A DNA stretch of 32,045 nt from an uncultured Atopobiaceae bacterium (lineage in GTDB: Bacteria; Actinomycetota; Coriobacteriia; Coriobacteriales; Atopobiaceae). The DNA lies in assembly GCA_900770865.1 (NCBI GenBank), contig CAAGLU010000270.1:1-32045 (forward strand), in the 5' to 3' direction. A program made the translations under genes and the position numbers. Shown one piece after another: positions 23,918 to 31,624 of the stretch; the first letter of the stretch is position 1; every line of letters begins with the position of its first letter. The notes below the pieces were generated by a model that saw only the letters and a program-made list of their open reading frames with translations, was not told where the DNA came from and did not search any database.

Positions 23918-26614
23918 CTATGAAATCTCGTCCAGGACGTATGGAAGGATGCCGCCCTTCGCGAGGAAGCGTCCCTCCATGGGAGTGTCGACGCGTACGA
24001 TGCAGACAAAGGTGACTGCCGTACCATCCGACCGCGTGGCGGTGACCTCGACCTCACGCGGGCTGGGGAGCCCCTCGGCAAGGCTCACAGGAGCGACGTC
24101 AAAGGTCTCCTCGCCTGTGAGCCCCAGCGTGGCGGCATTCTCGCCCTCCTTGAACTGCAGCGGAAGCACTCCCATCTGCACCAAGTTGGAGCGGTGAATG
24201 CGCTCGAAGCTCTCGGCGATGACGGCGCGCACGCCAAGGAGCAGCGGCCCCTTGCCAGCCCAGTCGCGGCTCGAGCCAGAGCCGTAGAGCTTGCCTGCGA
24301 CCACCACCAATGGCACGTCATGCTTGGCGTAGTCCACGGCGGCGTCGTAGATGCTCTTGACCTCGCCGTCGACAAAATCGCGGGTCCAGCCACCCACGCG
24401 GCCATCTGCCAGTACGTTCTTGAGCTTGACGTTTGCAAAGGTGCCACGCGCCATGACCTCGTGGTTTCCCCTGCGGCTGCCATAGGTGTTGAAGTCCTGC
24501 TGCGCCACGCCATGCTCAGTAAGGTAGCGCGCCGCCGGCGAGTCCGGGGCAATAGCGCCCGCGGGCGAGATATGGTCCGTGGTCACAAAGTCGCCGAGAA
24601 GCGCCAGGGCGCGGGCGCCCGAGACCTCGACGGTCTCGCGCTGCCGCGCAATGTCGAAGTACGGCGCACGGCGAACGTACGTGGATGACTCGTCCCATGG
24701 GAAGGTCGAGGAGGACGAGGACTCGATGGCCTGCCAAGATGCCGAGCCCTCCTTGAGCGAACCCTGGGCATCGGCGAAGAGCGACGGCGTAAGGACGTGC
24801 GAGAGAACCTCGGAGACCTCGGCGTTGGAGGGGAGCAGGTCTGCAAGCATCACGGGCTCGCCGTTGGCGCCCGTTCCCACGGGCTCCTTGGTGAGGTCAA
24901 CGTCCATGGTGCCCACAAGCGAGTAGGCAACAACGTAGGCGGGCTGGCAGAGGTAGTTCTGGCTCACGTAGGGCGAAATGCGGCCCTCGAAGTTGCGGTT
25001 GCCGGAAAGAACGCTCGTGAGCTCCATCTCATCCGCTCGCTCGCGCAGCGCCGGGTGGATGTCGCCGGAGTTGCCAATGCAGCTCATGCAGCCAAAGCCG
25101 CAGGTGAAAAAGCCGAGCTTGGCAAGGGGCGCGGTGAGGCCGGCGCGCTCGAGCAGGAGCTGCGTGGCGTGGCTGCCGGGGGCAAGGATCTTTTTTACCC
25201 AGGGCTTGGGCGCAAGGCCGCGCTCGACTGCACGCTTGGCGAGAAGCCCCGCGGCCACCATCATGGCCGGGTCGGTCGCGGTGGTGCAGCTGGTGATGGC
25301 GGCAATGGCCAGCGCGCCGTGATGCAGATCAAAGGTGTTCTCGCCGCACGTGACCGAGAATGCCTGGGAGAGGTCTCCGTGGCCGTTCTTCTCGGCGCTC
25401 CGCTCAAAGCGCTCGCGCAGGCCTGCGATGGTCACGCGGTCGTGCGGGCGTGAGGGGCCGGCAAGGCTCGGCTCAACCGTGCCAAGGTCGAGCGTGACCG
25501 TGCGGGCGTAGGTACGGCCGGTCGTGGCGCCAAAGGTACCCTGGCGCTCAAGGTATGCCTGCGCAAACGCAACGTCATCGGCGTTGCGGCCGGTAAGCCT
25601 GAGGTAGTCCAGAGTCTTCTCGTCCACAGGGAAGAGCGTGGTTGTGGCGCCGTACTCAGGCGTCATGTTGGCAACGCAGGAGCGCTGCGTGGCGGTAAGG
25701 GTTGCCACGCCCTCGCCCGTCACCTCCACGAGGCAGCCAACGACGCCCGCAGCGCGCATGAGCTGTGCCACCGTGAGCGCAAGGTCCATGCCGGAGACGC
25801 CGTCGCGCAGGGCGCCGGTGAGCCTAAGCTCCACCACCGGCGGCACAAGCATCGAGATGGGCTGCCCCAGCGCCGCGGCCTCGGCCTCAATGCCGCCAAC
25901 GCCCCAGCCCATGACGCCCACGCCGTTTGCCGTGGTGGTGTGGGAGTCGGTGCCCACGAGCGTGTCAAAGCAGGCAACGGGCTCGTCTTGGGTGGAGAGC
26001 GCGTCGGTGGTCACCACGCGGCAGAAACGCTCGATGTTGAGCTGGTGGCAGATGCCGCCTCCCGGCGGAACGATCTCGACGTTGCCAAAGGACTGGCCCG
26101 CCCACTTGAGGAAGGCAAAGCGCTCGTGGTTGCGCTTTGCCTCGAGCTCCTGGTTCTTCTCGCACGCGTCCTTCTCGCCTGCAATGTCCGCAATTACCGA
26201 GTGGTCGACAACCAGTGTGCAGGGGATGTGCGGGTTCACACGCGAGGGGTCCCCGCCGCGGGCGACCATGGCGTCGCGCATGGAGGCAAAGTCGACAAAG
26301 ACGGGCACGCCGGTGAAGTCCTGGAAGAGGACGCGCGCAGGCATGAACTCAATCTCGGTGCCCTGCTCGCCGGCAAGGCCCGCCTTTACCACAGCCTGGG
26401 CCTGGCGCACGGCATCTTCGTCTGTGGCCGAGCGGCGCACGACGTTCTCGAGGAGCTCGACCAGGGCGCGGGGCAGACGATTGGCGCCGGGGATGCCAGA
26501 GACGTCAAAGGCAAGGGCGTCTTGTCCGCCCGCGGAAATGCGGACGGGATGGCGAGCAGCGAGAACGGCGTCCTTAAACTCCCTGGTGCTTGGCGTTCCT
26601 TCTGTGAGTGACAT
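23918..26614 (-). CDS. acnA: Aconitate hydratase (AcnA/IRP type)
   Basis: 898 aa, normal size for AcnA. It interconverts citrate and isocitrate through cis-aconitate with a [4Fe-4S] cluster. Cluster cysteines are Cys443 (TSCTTATDPA) and Cys509/Cys512 (GFGCMSCIGNSG). Other family blocks are GTDSHTTTANGVGVMGWGVG (221-240), GNRNFEGR (538-545) and the swivel-domain YGSGSSRDWAGKGPLLLG. The ATG at 26614 has GGAGGAG 5 nt upstream, placed inside the ATPase gene; the two genes overlap by 41 nt in different frames. In an anaerobe it may serve a partial TCA route to glutamate; no citrate synthase or isocitrate dehydrogenase gene is in the window. Confidence 0.96.
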   Translation of the reverse strand: MSLTEGTPSTREFKDAVLAARHPVRISAGGQDALAFDVSGIPGANRLPRALVELLENVVRRSATDEDAVRQAQAVVKAGLAGEQGTEIEFMPARVLFQDFTGVPVFVDFASMRDAMVARGGDPSRVNPHIPCTLVVDHSVIADIAGEKDACEKNQELEAKRNHERFAFLKWAGQSFGNVEIVPPGGGICHQLNIERFCRVVTTDALSTQDEPVACFDTLVGTDSHTTTANGVGVMGWGVGGIEAEAAALGQPISMLVPPVVELRLTGALRDGVSGMDLALTVAQLMRAAGVVGCLVEVTGEGVATLTATQRSCVANMTPEYGATTTLFPVDEKTLDYLRLTGRNADDVAFAQAYLERQGTFGATTGRTYARTVTLDLGTVEPSLAGPSRPHDRVTIAGLRERFERSAEKNGHGDLSQAFSVTCGENTFDLHHGALAIAAITSCTTATDPAMMVAAGLLAKRAVERGLAPKPWVKKILAPGSHATQLLLERAGLTAPLAKLGFFTCGFGCMSCIGNSGDIHPALRERADEMELTSVLSGNRNFEGRISPYVSQNYLCQPAYVVAYSLVGTMDVDLTKEPVGTGANGEPVMLADLLPSNAEVSEVLSHVLTPSLFADAQGSLKEGSASWQAIESSSSSTFPWDESSTYVRRAPYFDIARQRETVEVSGARALALLGDFVTTDHISPAGAIAPDSPAARYLTEHGVAQQDFNTYGSRRGNHEVMARGTFANVKLKNVLADGRVGGWTRDFVDGEVKSIYDAAVDYAKHDVPLVVVAGKLYGSGSSRDWAGKGPLLLGVRAVIAESFERIHRSNLVQMGVLPLQFKEGENAATLGLTGEETFDVAPVSLAEGLPSPREVEVTATRSDGTAVTFVCIVRVDTPMEGRFLAKGGILPYVLDEIS

Positions 26615-29018
26615 GGGTCTCCTCCAGTCTGTCTGCAAGGCGGGCGATGCCCCCGCCGTTATTGGCAAGGGCTATCGAGCGGTTGAAGAGCGTGTCGAAC
26701 AGGATGCACGAGAGCGCACCCGTGATGATGACCAAGACACACATACTAGGCGTGAGAGGGGCCACCATGAAGAAGGCACCAAAGACCGTACACCCGACGG
26801 CAACAATCGCCGCAACCGTAATGAGAAGCGCGGTGCGAAGCGGCGTCAGGGGCTGCGAGATGCGCCAGATGAGGCGGATGCCAACAATTGCAACGAGCAG
26901 CATGCAGACGGTAGAGGTCTGGGCAAAGTCCATGGGCATGATGCGCTCGGCAGCGAGGGCCACGACGAGCGCCACCGTGATGCCGGCCGATGCGGGGATC
27001 GAGCGCGCGAGCACATGGCCAAGGAAACCGCCGCTCACGCGGTCGTGGTTAGGCTCCAGTGCAAGAACGAACGACGGAATGCCAATGATGGCGGCCGAGA
27101 TGAGCGACATCTGTATGGGAATGAAGGGGTACGGCGGGAAGAAGATGCACACCAGGGCGAGAACCGCCGTATAGACGGTCTTGACGAGGAAGAGCGAGGC
27201 GGAGCGCTGGAGGTTGTTGATCGAGCGGCGACCCTCGGCAACAACCTCGGGCATGTGGGAGAAGTCGTTGTCGGCAAGGACGATCTCCGAGACGTTGCGG
27301 GCCGCGGCAGAGCCGGAGGCCACCGAGATCGAGCAGTCCGCCTCGCGCAGCGCGAGCACGTCGTTCACGCCGTCGCCCGTCATGGCAACCACATGACCGT
27401 CCGCGCGGAGGGCACGCACGAGCGAGCGCTTCTGCTCGGGCGTCACACGGCCAAAGACGTGGTAGCTGTGAGCAGCAGCAATGAGGTCCTCCTCGGTCTT
27501 GAGCGTTGTTGCGTCAACGGCTTGCTCCGCGTGCGGCACGCCCGCCCTCGCGGCAATTGCCGAGACGGTCGCGGGGTCGTCGCCAGAGATGACACGCAGG
27601 TCAACGCCCTGCTCGATGAAGTAGCGCATGGTCTGTGGGGCAGTGGCGCGAAGCTCGTCCTGAATGCCGACCACGCCGAGAAGCGACGCCTTGCCAAGAG
27701 GAGCACCCTCGGCGTCGAAGCCCATGACCTCGCAGAGAACAAGCACGCGCTCGCAGGGGTCAAAGCCGGCCGCAAGGTCTGCCGCCTGGTCAACGCCCTT
27801 CTCGTCCAGCACAAAGCGCGCGGCCCCCAAAACAAGGGCCTGGCCCCCTGACGTAACGCACCCAGAGCACTTGCGCCGCGAGTTGAAGGGGACCACGCGC
27901 AGCGGAGCCCCTCCCCTCTCGACGCCAGCCTTGTTTGCGTAGGCGAGAAGCGCCTGCGCCGTGTCGTTTGCGTCGCCCTCGGACGCGCGGACGACCTCGG
28001 CCAGGGCCCGGTCGACCTCGCCCACCGTATGGCCGGATGCCGGTTTGACGTGCGAGACCTCCATGCGACCCGTGGTGATGGTGCCCGTCTTGTCTAGGCA
28101 CAGCGTGTCCACGCGCGCAAGCGTCTCCACGCAGTAGGTCTGCTGCACGAGGACCTTGCGCGAGGCCAGGCGCGTAGTGGCAATGGCAAGGATGCTCGAT
28201 GTGAGAAGCACCAGGCCCTGCGGAATCATGCCCACCACGGCGGCAACAGCCGAGAGGATGGCGTCGTCGAGCGTGGCGCCGTCCATGAAGAGCGTGCGCA
28301 GGAAGAGGCCAATACCAAGCGGGAAGAGCGCATAGGTGCCCAGTCGAATGATTGCCCTCAGCGAGTCGAGAATCTGAGAGCGCACGGGCTTCACGTACTT
28401 GGCCTCGGCGTTGATGCGCGCGGCATAGCCATCCTGCCCCACCTTGGTCACGCGGGCGAGAAGGTCACCAGAGTCAATGAAGCTGCCGCTTAGAAGCGTG
28501 TCGCCGGGTCCCTTTGGAACGGGGCGGCTCTCGCCCGTGAGGAGGGACTCGTCCATGTGGACCTGACCCCTGAGCACCACGGAGTCTGCGGGGACCTGCT
28601 CGCCATGCGCCAGGAGGATGCAGTCGTCGAGCACCAGCTCCGAGGGAAGCAGCTCCACCACCTGGCCGTCGCGCATCACGCGAACGCGCTTCTCTGTTAG
28701 AATCGAGAGCCTGTCGACCATGCGCTTGGCACGGATCTCCTGGAAGACACCGATGACCAGGTTGCAGATCACCACGCCCATGAAGAGCAGGTTTCGCCAC
28801 TGGCCCGTTATGGCAACGAGGATTGCCATGGCAGCGTTGACACCATTGAAGAGCGTGAACGTGTGCTCGGCCAGGATCCGGCGCACGGACTTGGTCTTGA
28901 CGTCGGTGTTGGCGTTGGTCTTCCCGGCGGCGACGCGCTCCTCGACCTCGGCGGAAGAGAGACCCTCGACGTTTGTCTCGGGCGTGTCCCCGGTGGCAGG
29001 TATGGTGTTGCGCGTCAT
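26574..29018 (-). CDS. P-type cation-transporting ATPase, CtpE/CaxP-like
   Basis: 814 aa. An ion pump of the membrane with the P-type order: actuator TGES (161-164), membrane motif PQGL (266-269), phosphorylation site DKTGT (309-313), TGDGVND hinge in the second half, and then about six C-terminal helices beginning with FFPPYPFIPIQMSLISAAI and containing the ALEPNHDR block. This combination resembles the CtpE (mycobacterial calcium uptake) and CaxP (streptococcal calcium efflux) subgroup. There is no N-terminal metal-binding domain. The usual Glu of PEGL is Gln (CAG codon). The ATG at 29018 follows GGGGAG. Ion and direction cannot be settled from sequence. Confidence 0.88.
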   Translation of the reverse strand: MTRNTIPATGDTPETNVEGLSSAEVEERVAAGKTNANTDVKTKSVRRILAEHTFTLFNGVNAAMAILVAITGQWRNLLFMGVVICNLVIGVFQEIRAKRMVDRLSILTEKRVRVMRDGQVVELLPSELVLDDCILLAHGEQVPADSVVLRGQVHMDESLLTGESRPVPKGPGDTLLSGSFIDSGDLLARVTKVGQDGYAARINAEAKYVKPVRSQILDSLRAIIRLGTYALFPLGIGLFLRTLFMDGATLDDAILSAVAAVVGMIPQGLVLLTSSILAIATTRLASRKVLVQQTYCVETLARVDTLCLDKTGTITTGRMEVSHVKPASGHTVGEVDRALAEVVRASEGDANDTAQALLAYANKAGVERGGAPLRVVPFNSRRKCSGCVTSGGQALVLGAARFVLDEKGVDQAADLAAGFDPCERVLVLCEVMGFDAEGAPLGKASLLGVVGIQDELRATAPQTMRYFIEQGVDLRVISGDDPATVSAIAARAGVPHAEQAVDATTLKTEEDLIAAAHSYHVFGRVTPEQKRSLVRALRADGHVVAMTGDGVNDVLALREADCSISVASGSAAARNVSEIVLADNDFSHMPEVVAEGRRSINNLQRSASLFLVKTVYTAVLALVCIFFPPYPFIPIQMSLISAAIIGIPSFVLALEPNHDRVSGGFLGHVLARSIPASAGITVALVVALAAERIMPMDFAQTSTVCMLLVAIVGIRLIWRISQPLTPLRTALLITVAAIVAVGCTVFGAFFMVAPLTPSMCVLVIITGALSCILFDTLFNRSIALANNGGGIARLADRLEETHVTHRRNAKHQGV

Positions 29019-29068
29019 GGTCTCCCCTCGCTTGGGCTGCCGCAGGGGGCAGCGGGTATCGAGAGTCC

Positions 29069-29074
29069 ATTGTA
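29069..29074 (-). promoter_or_regulatory. Possible -10 box for the P-type ATPase gene
   Basis: TACAAT on the minus strand (29074-29069), about 50 nt before the ATPase start codon; no convincing -35 at the proper distance (GTCGCC at 17 bp). It faces away from the tRNA promoter, so the 172-bp gap is a divergent control region. Confidence 0.35.
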
Positions 29075-29173
29075 TGCGAGCGGCCCAAACGGGCGACGGG
29101 TCGACTTAGGTGTTGTGGGCGAGTCGTGACGATGTCAATCCGCGGTGACGGTAGCCAAGTTGGGAAGTTTGCC

Positions 29174-29179
29174 TATAAT
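29174..29179 (+). promoter_or_regulatory. -10 box of the tRNA-Arg promoter
   Basis: A perfect TATAAT 11 nt before the mature tRNA 5' end. The -35 region is poor (GTAGCC at 17-bp spacing), so strength may rest on the -10. Confidence 0.55.
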
Positions 29180-29190
29180 CAAAGGCCGTT

Positions 29191-29267
29191 GGCCCCGTAG
29201 CTCAGTGGATTAGAGCGTTCGCCTCCGGAGCGAAAGGTCGTGGGTTCGAACCCCACCGGGGTCACCA
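29191..29267 (+). tRNA. tRNA-Arg (anticodon CCG), CCA encoded
   Basis: A full cloverleaf. The acceptor stem pairs 29191-29197 with 29257-29263 (one G-U), discriminator A29264 and encoded CCA 29265-29267. The anticodon stem pairs TTCGC (29218-29222) with GCGAA (29230-29234) around loop CTCCGGA; the anticodon CCG is at 29225-29227 and reads CGG arginine codons. The T arm GTGGG-TTCGAAC-CCCAC is complete. Promoter and terminator flank it, so it is a single-gene unit. Confidence 0.97.
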
Positions 29268-29278
29268 GGTGCACACGC

Positions 29279-29313
29279 AGCCCAGGGTGCTTGTCACCTT
29301 GGGCTTTTTCTTT
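29279..29313 (+). terminator. Intrinsic terminator after tRNA-Arg
   Basis: AGCCCAGGGTG pairs with CACCTTGGGCT (11 bp, one G-U) around a 5-nt loop, followed by TTTTTCTTT. A textbook rho-independent terminator 11 nt after the encoded CCA. Confidence 0.92.
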
Positions 29314-29382
29314 GCCTGCGCAACGGGGTTCTTCTCGACGGTCCCTCTCGACAGCCCCGTCGCTGCCCCTCTCGGCAAACTT

Positions 29383-29451
29383 TAGCTCCTTATCTTAATA
29401 ACGCCATGCGTTACCTGGTCAAACGTCGACTCGTTTTAAGAAAAGGAGCTA
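29383..29451. repeat. Compound inverted repeat between tRNA-Arg and aroF
   Basis: The outer arms are 16 nt each (29383-29398 and 29436-29451) and match as an inverted repeat at 15 of 16 positions. The 37-nt interior contains a perfect hairpin TAACGC-CAT-GCGTTA (29399-29413), starting directly at the end of the first arm, and a second weaker one AAACG-TCGACT-CGTTT (29421-29436). Folded as RNA or cruciform DNA this gives a three-way junction. The identity is unknown. It is part of the 443-bp non-coding stretch 29268-29710, which otherwise holds the tRNA terminator, the tandem repeat at 29457, and no clear promoter. Confidence 0.7.
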
Positions 29452-29456
29452 TTCTC

Positions 29457-29497
29457 CGAGAAACAATCGGAGCGCGGGCGAGAAACAATCGGAGCGC
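29457..29497. repeat. Tandem direct repeat, 19 nt identical, 22-nt period
   Basis: CGAGAAACAATCGGAGCGC occurs at 29457-29475 and again at 29479-29497, with 3 nt between. The first copy, with its flank, also forms a small hairpin CTCCGA-GAAACAA-TCGGAG (29454-29472). The period is two helical turns, which would suit a protein bound twice on the same DNA face. Confidence 0.7.
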
Positions 29498-29710
29498 AGC
29501 GGAGAAGCGATAGAACTGCAGGCGAGAGGTGCCTCGGGAGCAGACGGGCGCGGCCCAGCCACAGCCCCAGTGAGCGTGTCCCAGCAATAGTTCGCCTTTG
29601 TTAACGCCGCAGGCACAAGCCCTGCAAAGAGTTCCCTCCGTGGTAGCATTCCAATCCCTATGCGACAAGACGGCCGCTGCCCACACGCGGCCTCGGAAAG
29701 GCATGCCACC

Positions 29711-30739
29711 ATGATTGCAGTAGTTAAAGAGACAGCCACCCAAGACCAGCTTGACCACTTCGTCAAGTGGATCGAGGGGCGTGGCTTCAAGACCAACGTG
29801 TCCCAAGGCGACAACGAGACCATCGTCGGCATCATTGGCGACACCACGCAGATTGACCCCTTCCTCCTCGAGTCGATGGACATCATCGAGCGCGTCCAGC
29901 GCGTCTCGGAGCCCTTCAAGAAGGCCAACCGCAAGTTCCACCCCGAGGATACGGTGGTCGACTGCGGCCACGGCGTGAAGATTGGCGGTGGCAACTTCCA
30001 GGTCATCGCCGGCCCCTGCTCCGTGGAGGGCAAGAACCTCTTCGACATCGCCCGTGCCGTCAAGGCATCCGGGGCAACCATGCTCCGCGGCGGCGCCTAC
30101 AAGCCCCGTACCAGCCCGTACTCCTACCAGGGCATGGGCGAGAAGGGCCTCGACCTTCTCGCCGAGGCGTCCGCCGAGCTTGACATGCCCATCGTGACCG
30201 AGGTCATGGACCCGCGCGACGTCCAGCTCTTCCTCGACAAGGGCATCGACGTCATGCAGATTGGCGCCCGCAACGCCCAGAACTTCCCCCTGCTGCGCGA
30301 GGTAGGCAAGACCCAGGCGCCGGTGCTCCTCAAGCGCGGCCTCTCCGAAACCATCGACGAGCTCCTCATGGGCGCCGAGTACATCATGAGCGAGGGCAAC
30401 CCCAACGTGATCCTGTGCGAGCGCGGCATCCGCACGTTTGAGACGCGCACGAGAAACACCTTCGACGTGAACGCAATCCCCGTCCTGCACCACCTGTCTC
30501 ACCTGCCGGTTGTTGGCGACCCCAGCCACGCCACGGGCTACACCCGCTACGTGCGGTCGGCAGCATACGCCGCAACGGCCGCGGGCGCAGACGGCCTGGA
30601 GATCGAGGTCCACGACAACCCCAGCGAGGCCTGGTCCGACGGCGCACAGGCGCTCACCCCCGCGCAGTTCGACGACGCCATGCGCCGCATCCGCCTCATT
30701 CGCGAGGCCGTGACCGCGCCCGTCGAGGAGGCAGAGTAG
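29711..30739 (+). CDS. aroF: 3-deoxy-7-phosphoheptulonate synthase (DAHP synthase, type I-beta)
   Basis: 342 aa. It condenses phosphoenolpyruvate and erythrose 4-phosphate, the first step of the shikimate pathway. The N-terminal 75 residues are a ferredoxin/ACT-like domain (MIAVVKETAT start), typical of the I-beta subtype and often the feedback site. The barrel carries the metal-ligand Cys103 in GPCSVEG (101-107), KPRTSPYS (131-138), IGARNAQNFPLL, LLKRG and GDPSHATG. The ATG at 29711 is chosen for this conserved start and the GGAAAGG about 10 nt upstream; an in-frame ATG at 29660 has none. tyrA begins right after the stop. Confidence 0.95.
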   Translation: MIAVVKETATQDQLDHFVKWIEGRGFKTNVSQGDNETIVGIIGDTTQIDPFLLESMDIIERVQRVSEPFKKANRKFHPEDTVVDCGHGVKIGGGNFQVIAGPCSVEGKNLFDIARAVKASGATMLRGGAYKPRTSPYSYQGMGEKGLDLLAEASAELDMPIVTEVMDPRDVQLFLDKGIDVMQIGARNAQNFPLLREVGKTQAPVLLKRGLSETIDELLMGAEYIMSEGNPNVILCERGIRTFETRTRNTFDVNAIPVLHHLSHLPVVGDPSHATGYTRYVRSAAYAATAAGADGLEIEVHDNPSEAWSDGAQALTPAQFDDAMRRIRLIREAVTAPVEEAE

Positions 30740-31624
30740 ATGGCCGAGAATAACCAGCGCTCCGGTTCCTCCACCTTTGTCCCCGACCGCGTGGGCGTCG
30801 TTGGCCTGGGCCTCATGGGTGGCTCCTTCGCCAAGGCGCTCGCGGCTGCGGGGCGCGAGGTGTACGGATGGAACCGCACGCACTCCGTCACCGAGATGGC
30901 AGAGATAGAGACCATCGCAGGCGAGCTCACCGACAAGACGATCCCCACCTGCGAGCTCATCATCCTCGCGGGCTACCCCCAGGTGAGCATAGACTGGCTG
31001 GGAGAGATGGCCAACCTCATCTCGCCGGGCGCCATCGTCATCGACACCGTGGGCGTCAAGCGCATCATCTGCGAGCGCTGCGGCAAGATATCCGATGGCC
31101 AGCCCTGGACCTTCGTGGGCTGCCACCCCATGGCAGGCACCCAGTACTCCGGCTTTGCGCACGCCCGTGCGAACATGTTCCACAACGCGCCCATGGTCGT
31201 GGTGCCCCCGCAGATGGACGACTTCGAGCGCGTGGCCATCCTGGAGCGCCTGAAGCACCTGCTCGAGCCATGCGGCTTTGGCTCGTTCACGCTCTCAACC
31301 GCCGAGAACCACGACCGCATGATTGCCTACACCTCGCAGCTCGCGCACGTGGTCTCCAACGCCTACGTCAAGAGCCCCACGGCGCAGGAGCACAAGGGCT
31401 TCTCGGCAGGATCGTACAAGGACCTCACGCGCGTGGCGCGCCTCAATGCCCCCATGTGGACCGAGCTCTTCCTCGACAACGCCGACAACCTCTCGCGCGA
31501 GGTGGGTACCATCATCGAGAACCTCCAGGCCTACAAGGACGCCATCGACGCACGCGATGCCGAGAAGCTCCAGGCGCTGCTCGCGGAGGGCGACCGCCTC
31601 AAGAGGGAGGCCGAGGCCCGATGA
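30740..31624 (+). CDS. tyrA: Prephenate dehydrogenase
   Basis: 294 aa. It oxidatively decarboxylates prephenate to 4-hydroxyphenylpyruvate, leading to tyrosine. The Rossmann loop GLGLMGG is at 22-28. The catalytic-site block GCHPMAGTQYSGF is near residue 131, and the helical dimerisation part has YTSQLAHVVSNAY. No ACT domain follows; regulation may therefore rest on DAHP synthase. The ATG abuts the aroF stop with GAGGAGG 8 nt upstream, and its TGA overlaps aroB by 4 nt. Confidence 0.93.
   Translation: MAENNQRSGSSTFVPDRVGVVGLGLMGGSFAKALAAAGREVYGWNRTHSVTEMAEIETIAGELTDKTIPTCELIILAGYPQVSIDWLGEMANLISPGAIVIDTVGVKRIICERCGKISDGQPWTFVGCHPMAGTQYSGFAHARANMFHNAPMVVVPPQMDDFERVAILERLKHLLEPCGFGSFTLSTAENHDRMIAYTSQLAHVVSNAYVKSPTAQEHKGFSAGSYKDLTRVARLNAPMWTELFLDNADNLSREVGTIIENLQAYKDAIDARDAEKLQALLAEGDRLKREAEAR

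Noticed and set aside
25638..27851. 737-codon open frame on the plus strand
   Set aside because: Antisense to acnA and the P-type ATPase, both secure; the translated product is low-complexity and unlike any protein family.
29406..29513. 35-codon basic small open frame in the tRNA-aroF gap, possible leader peptide
   Set aside because: No ribosome-binding site, no run of aromatic codons expected for an aromatic-pathway leader peptide, and it coincides with the inverted and direct repeats, which explain the sequence better.
29514..29710. T-box or trp-type attenuator upstream of aroF
   Set aside because: A TGGTAGC at about 29641 faintly resembles a T-box core but lacks the TGGNACC pattern, and no terminator with a T tract precedes aroF.
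29191..29710. Integrated genetic element at tRNA-Arg
   Set aside because: No integrase, no repeated 3' tRNA end and no foreign-looking genes nearby; the tRNA is complete and followed directly by its own terminator.
29411..31258. 615-codon open frame on the minus strand
   Set aside because: Antisense to aroF and tyrA, whose motifs are unmistakable; its His/Val/Gly-rich composition is typical of a shadow frame.
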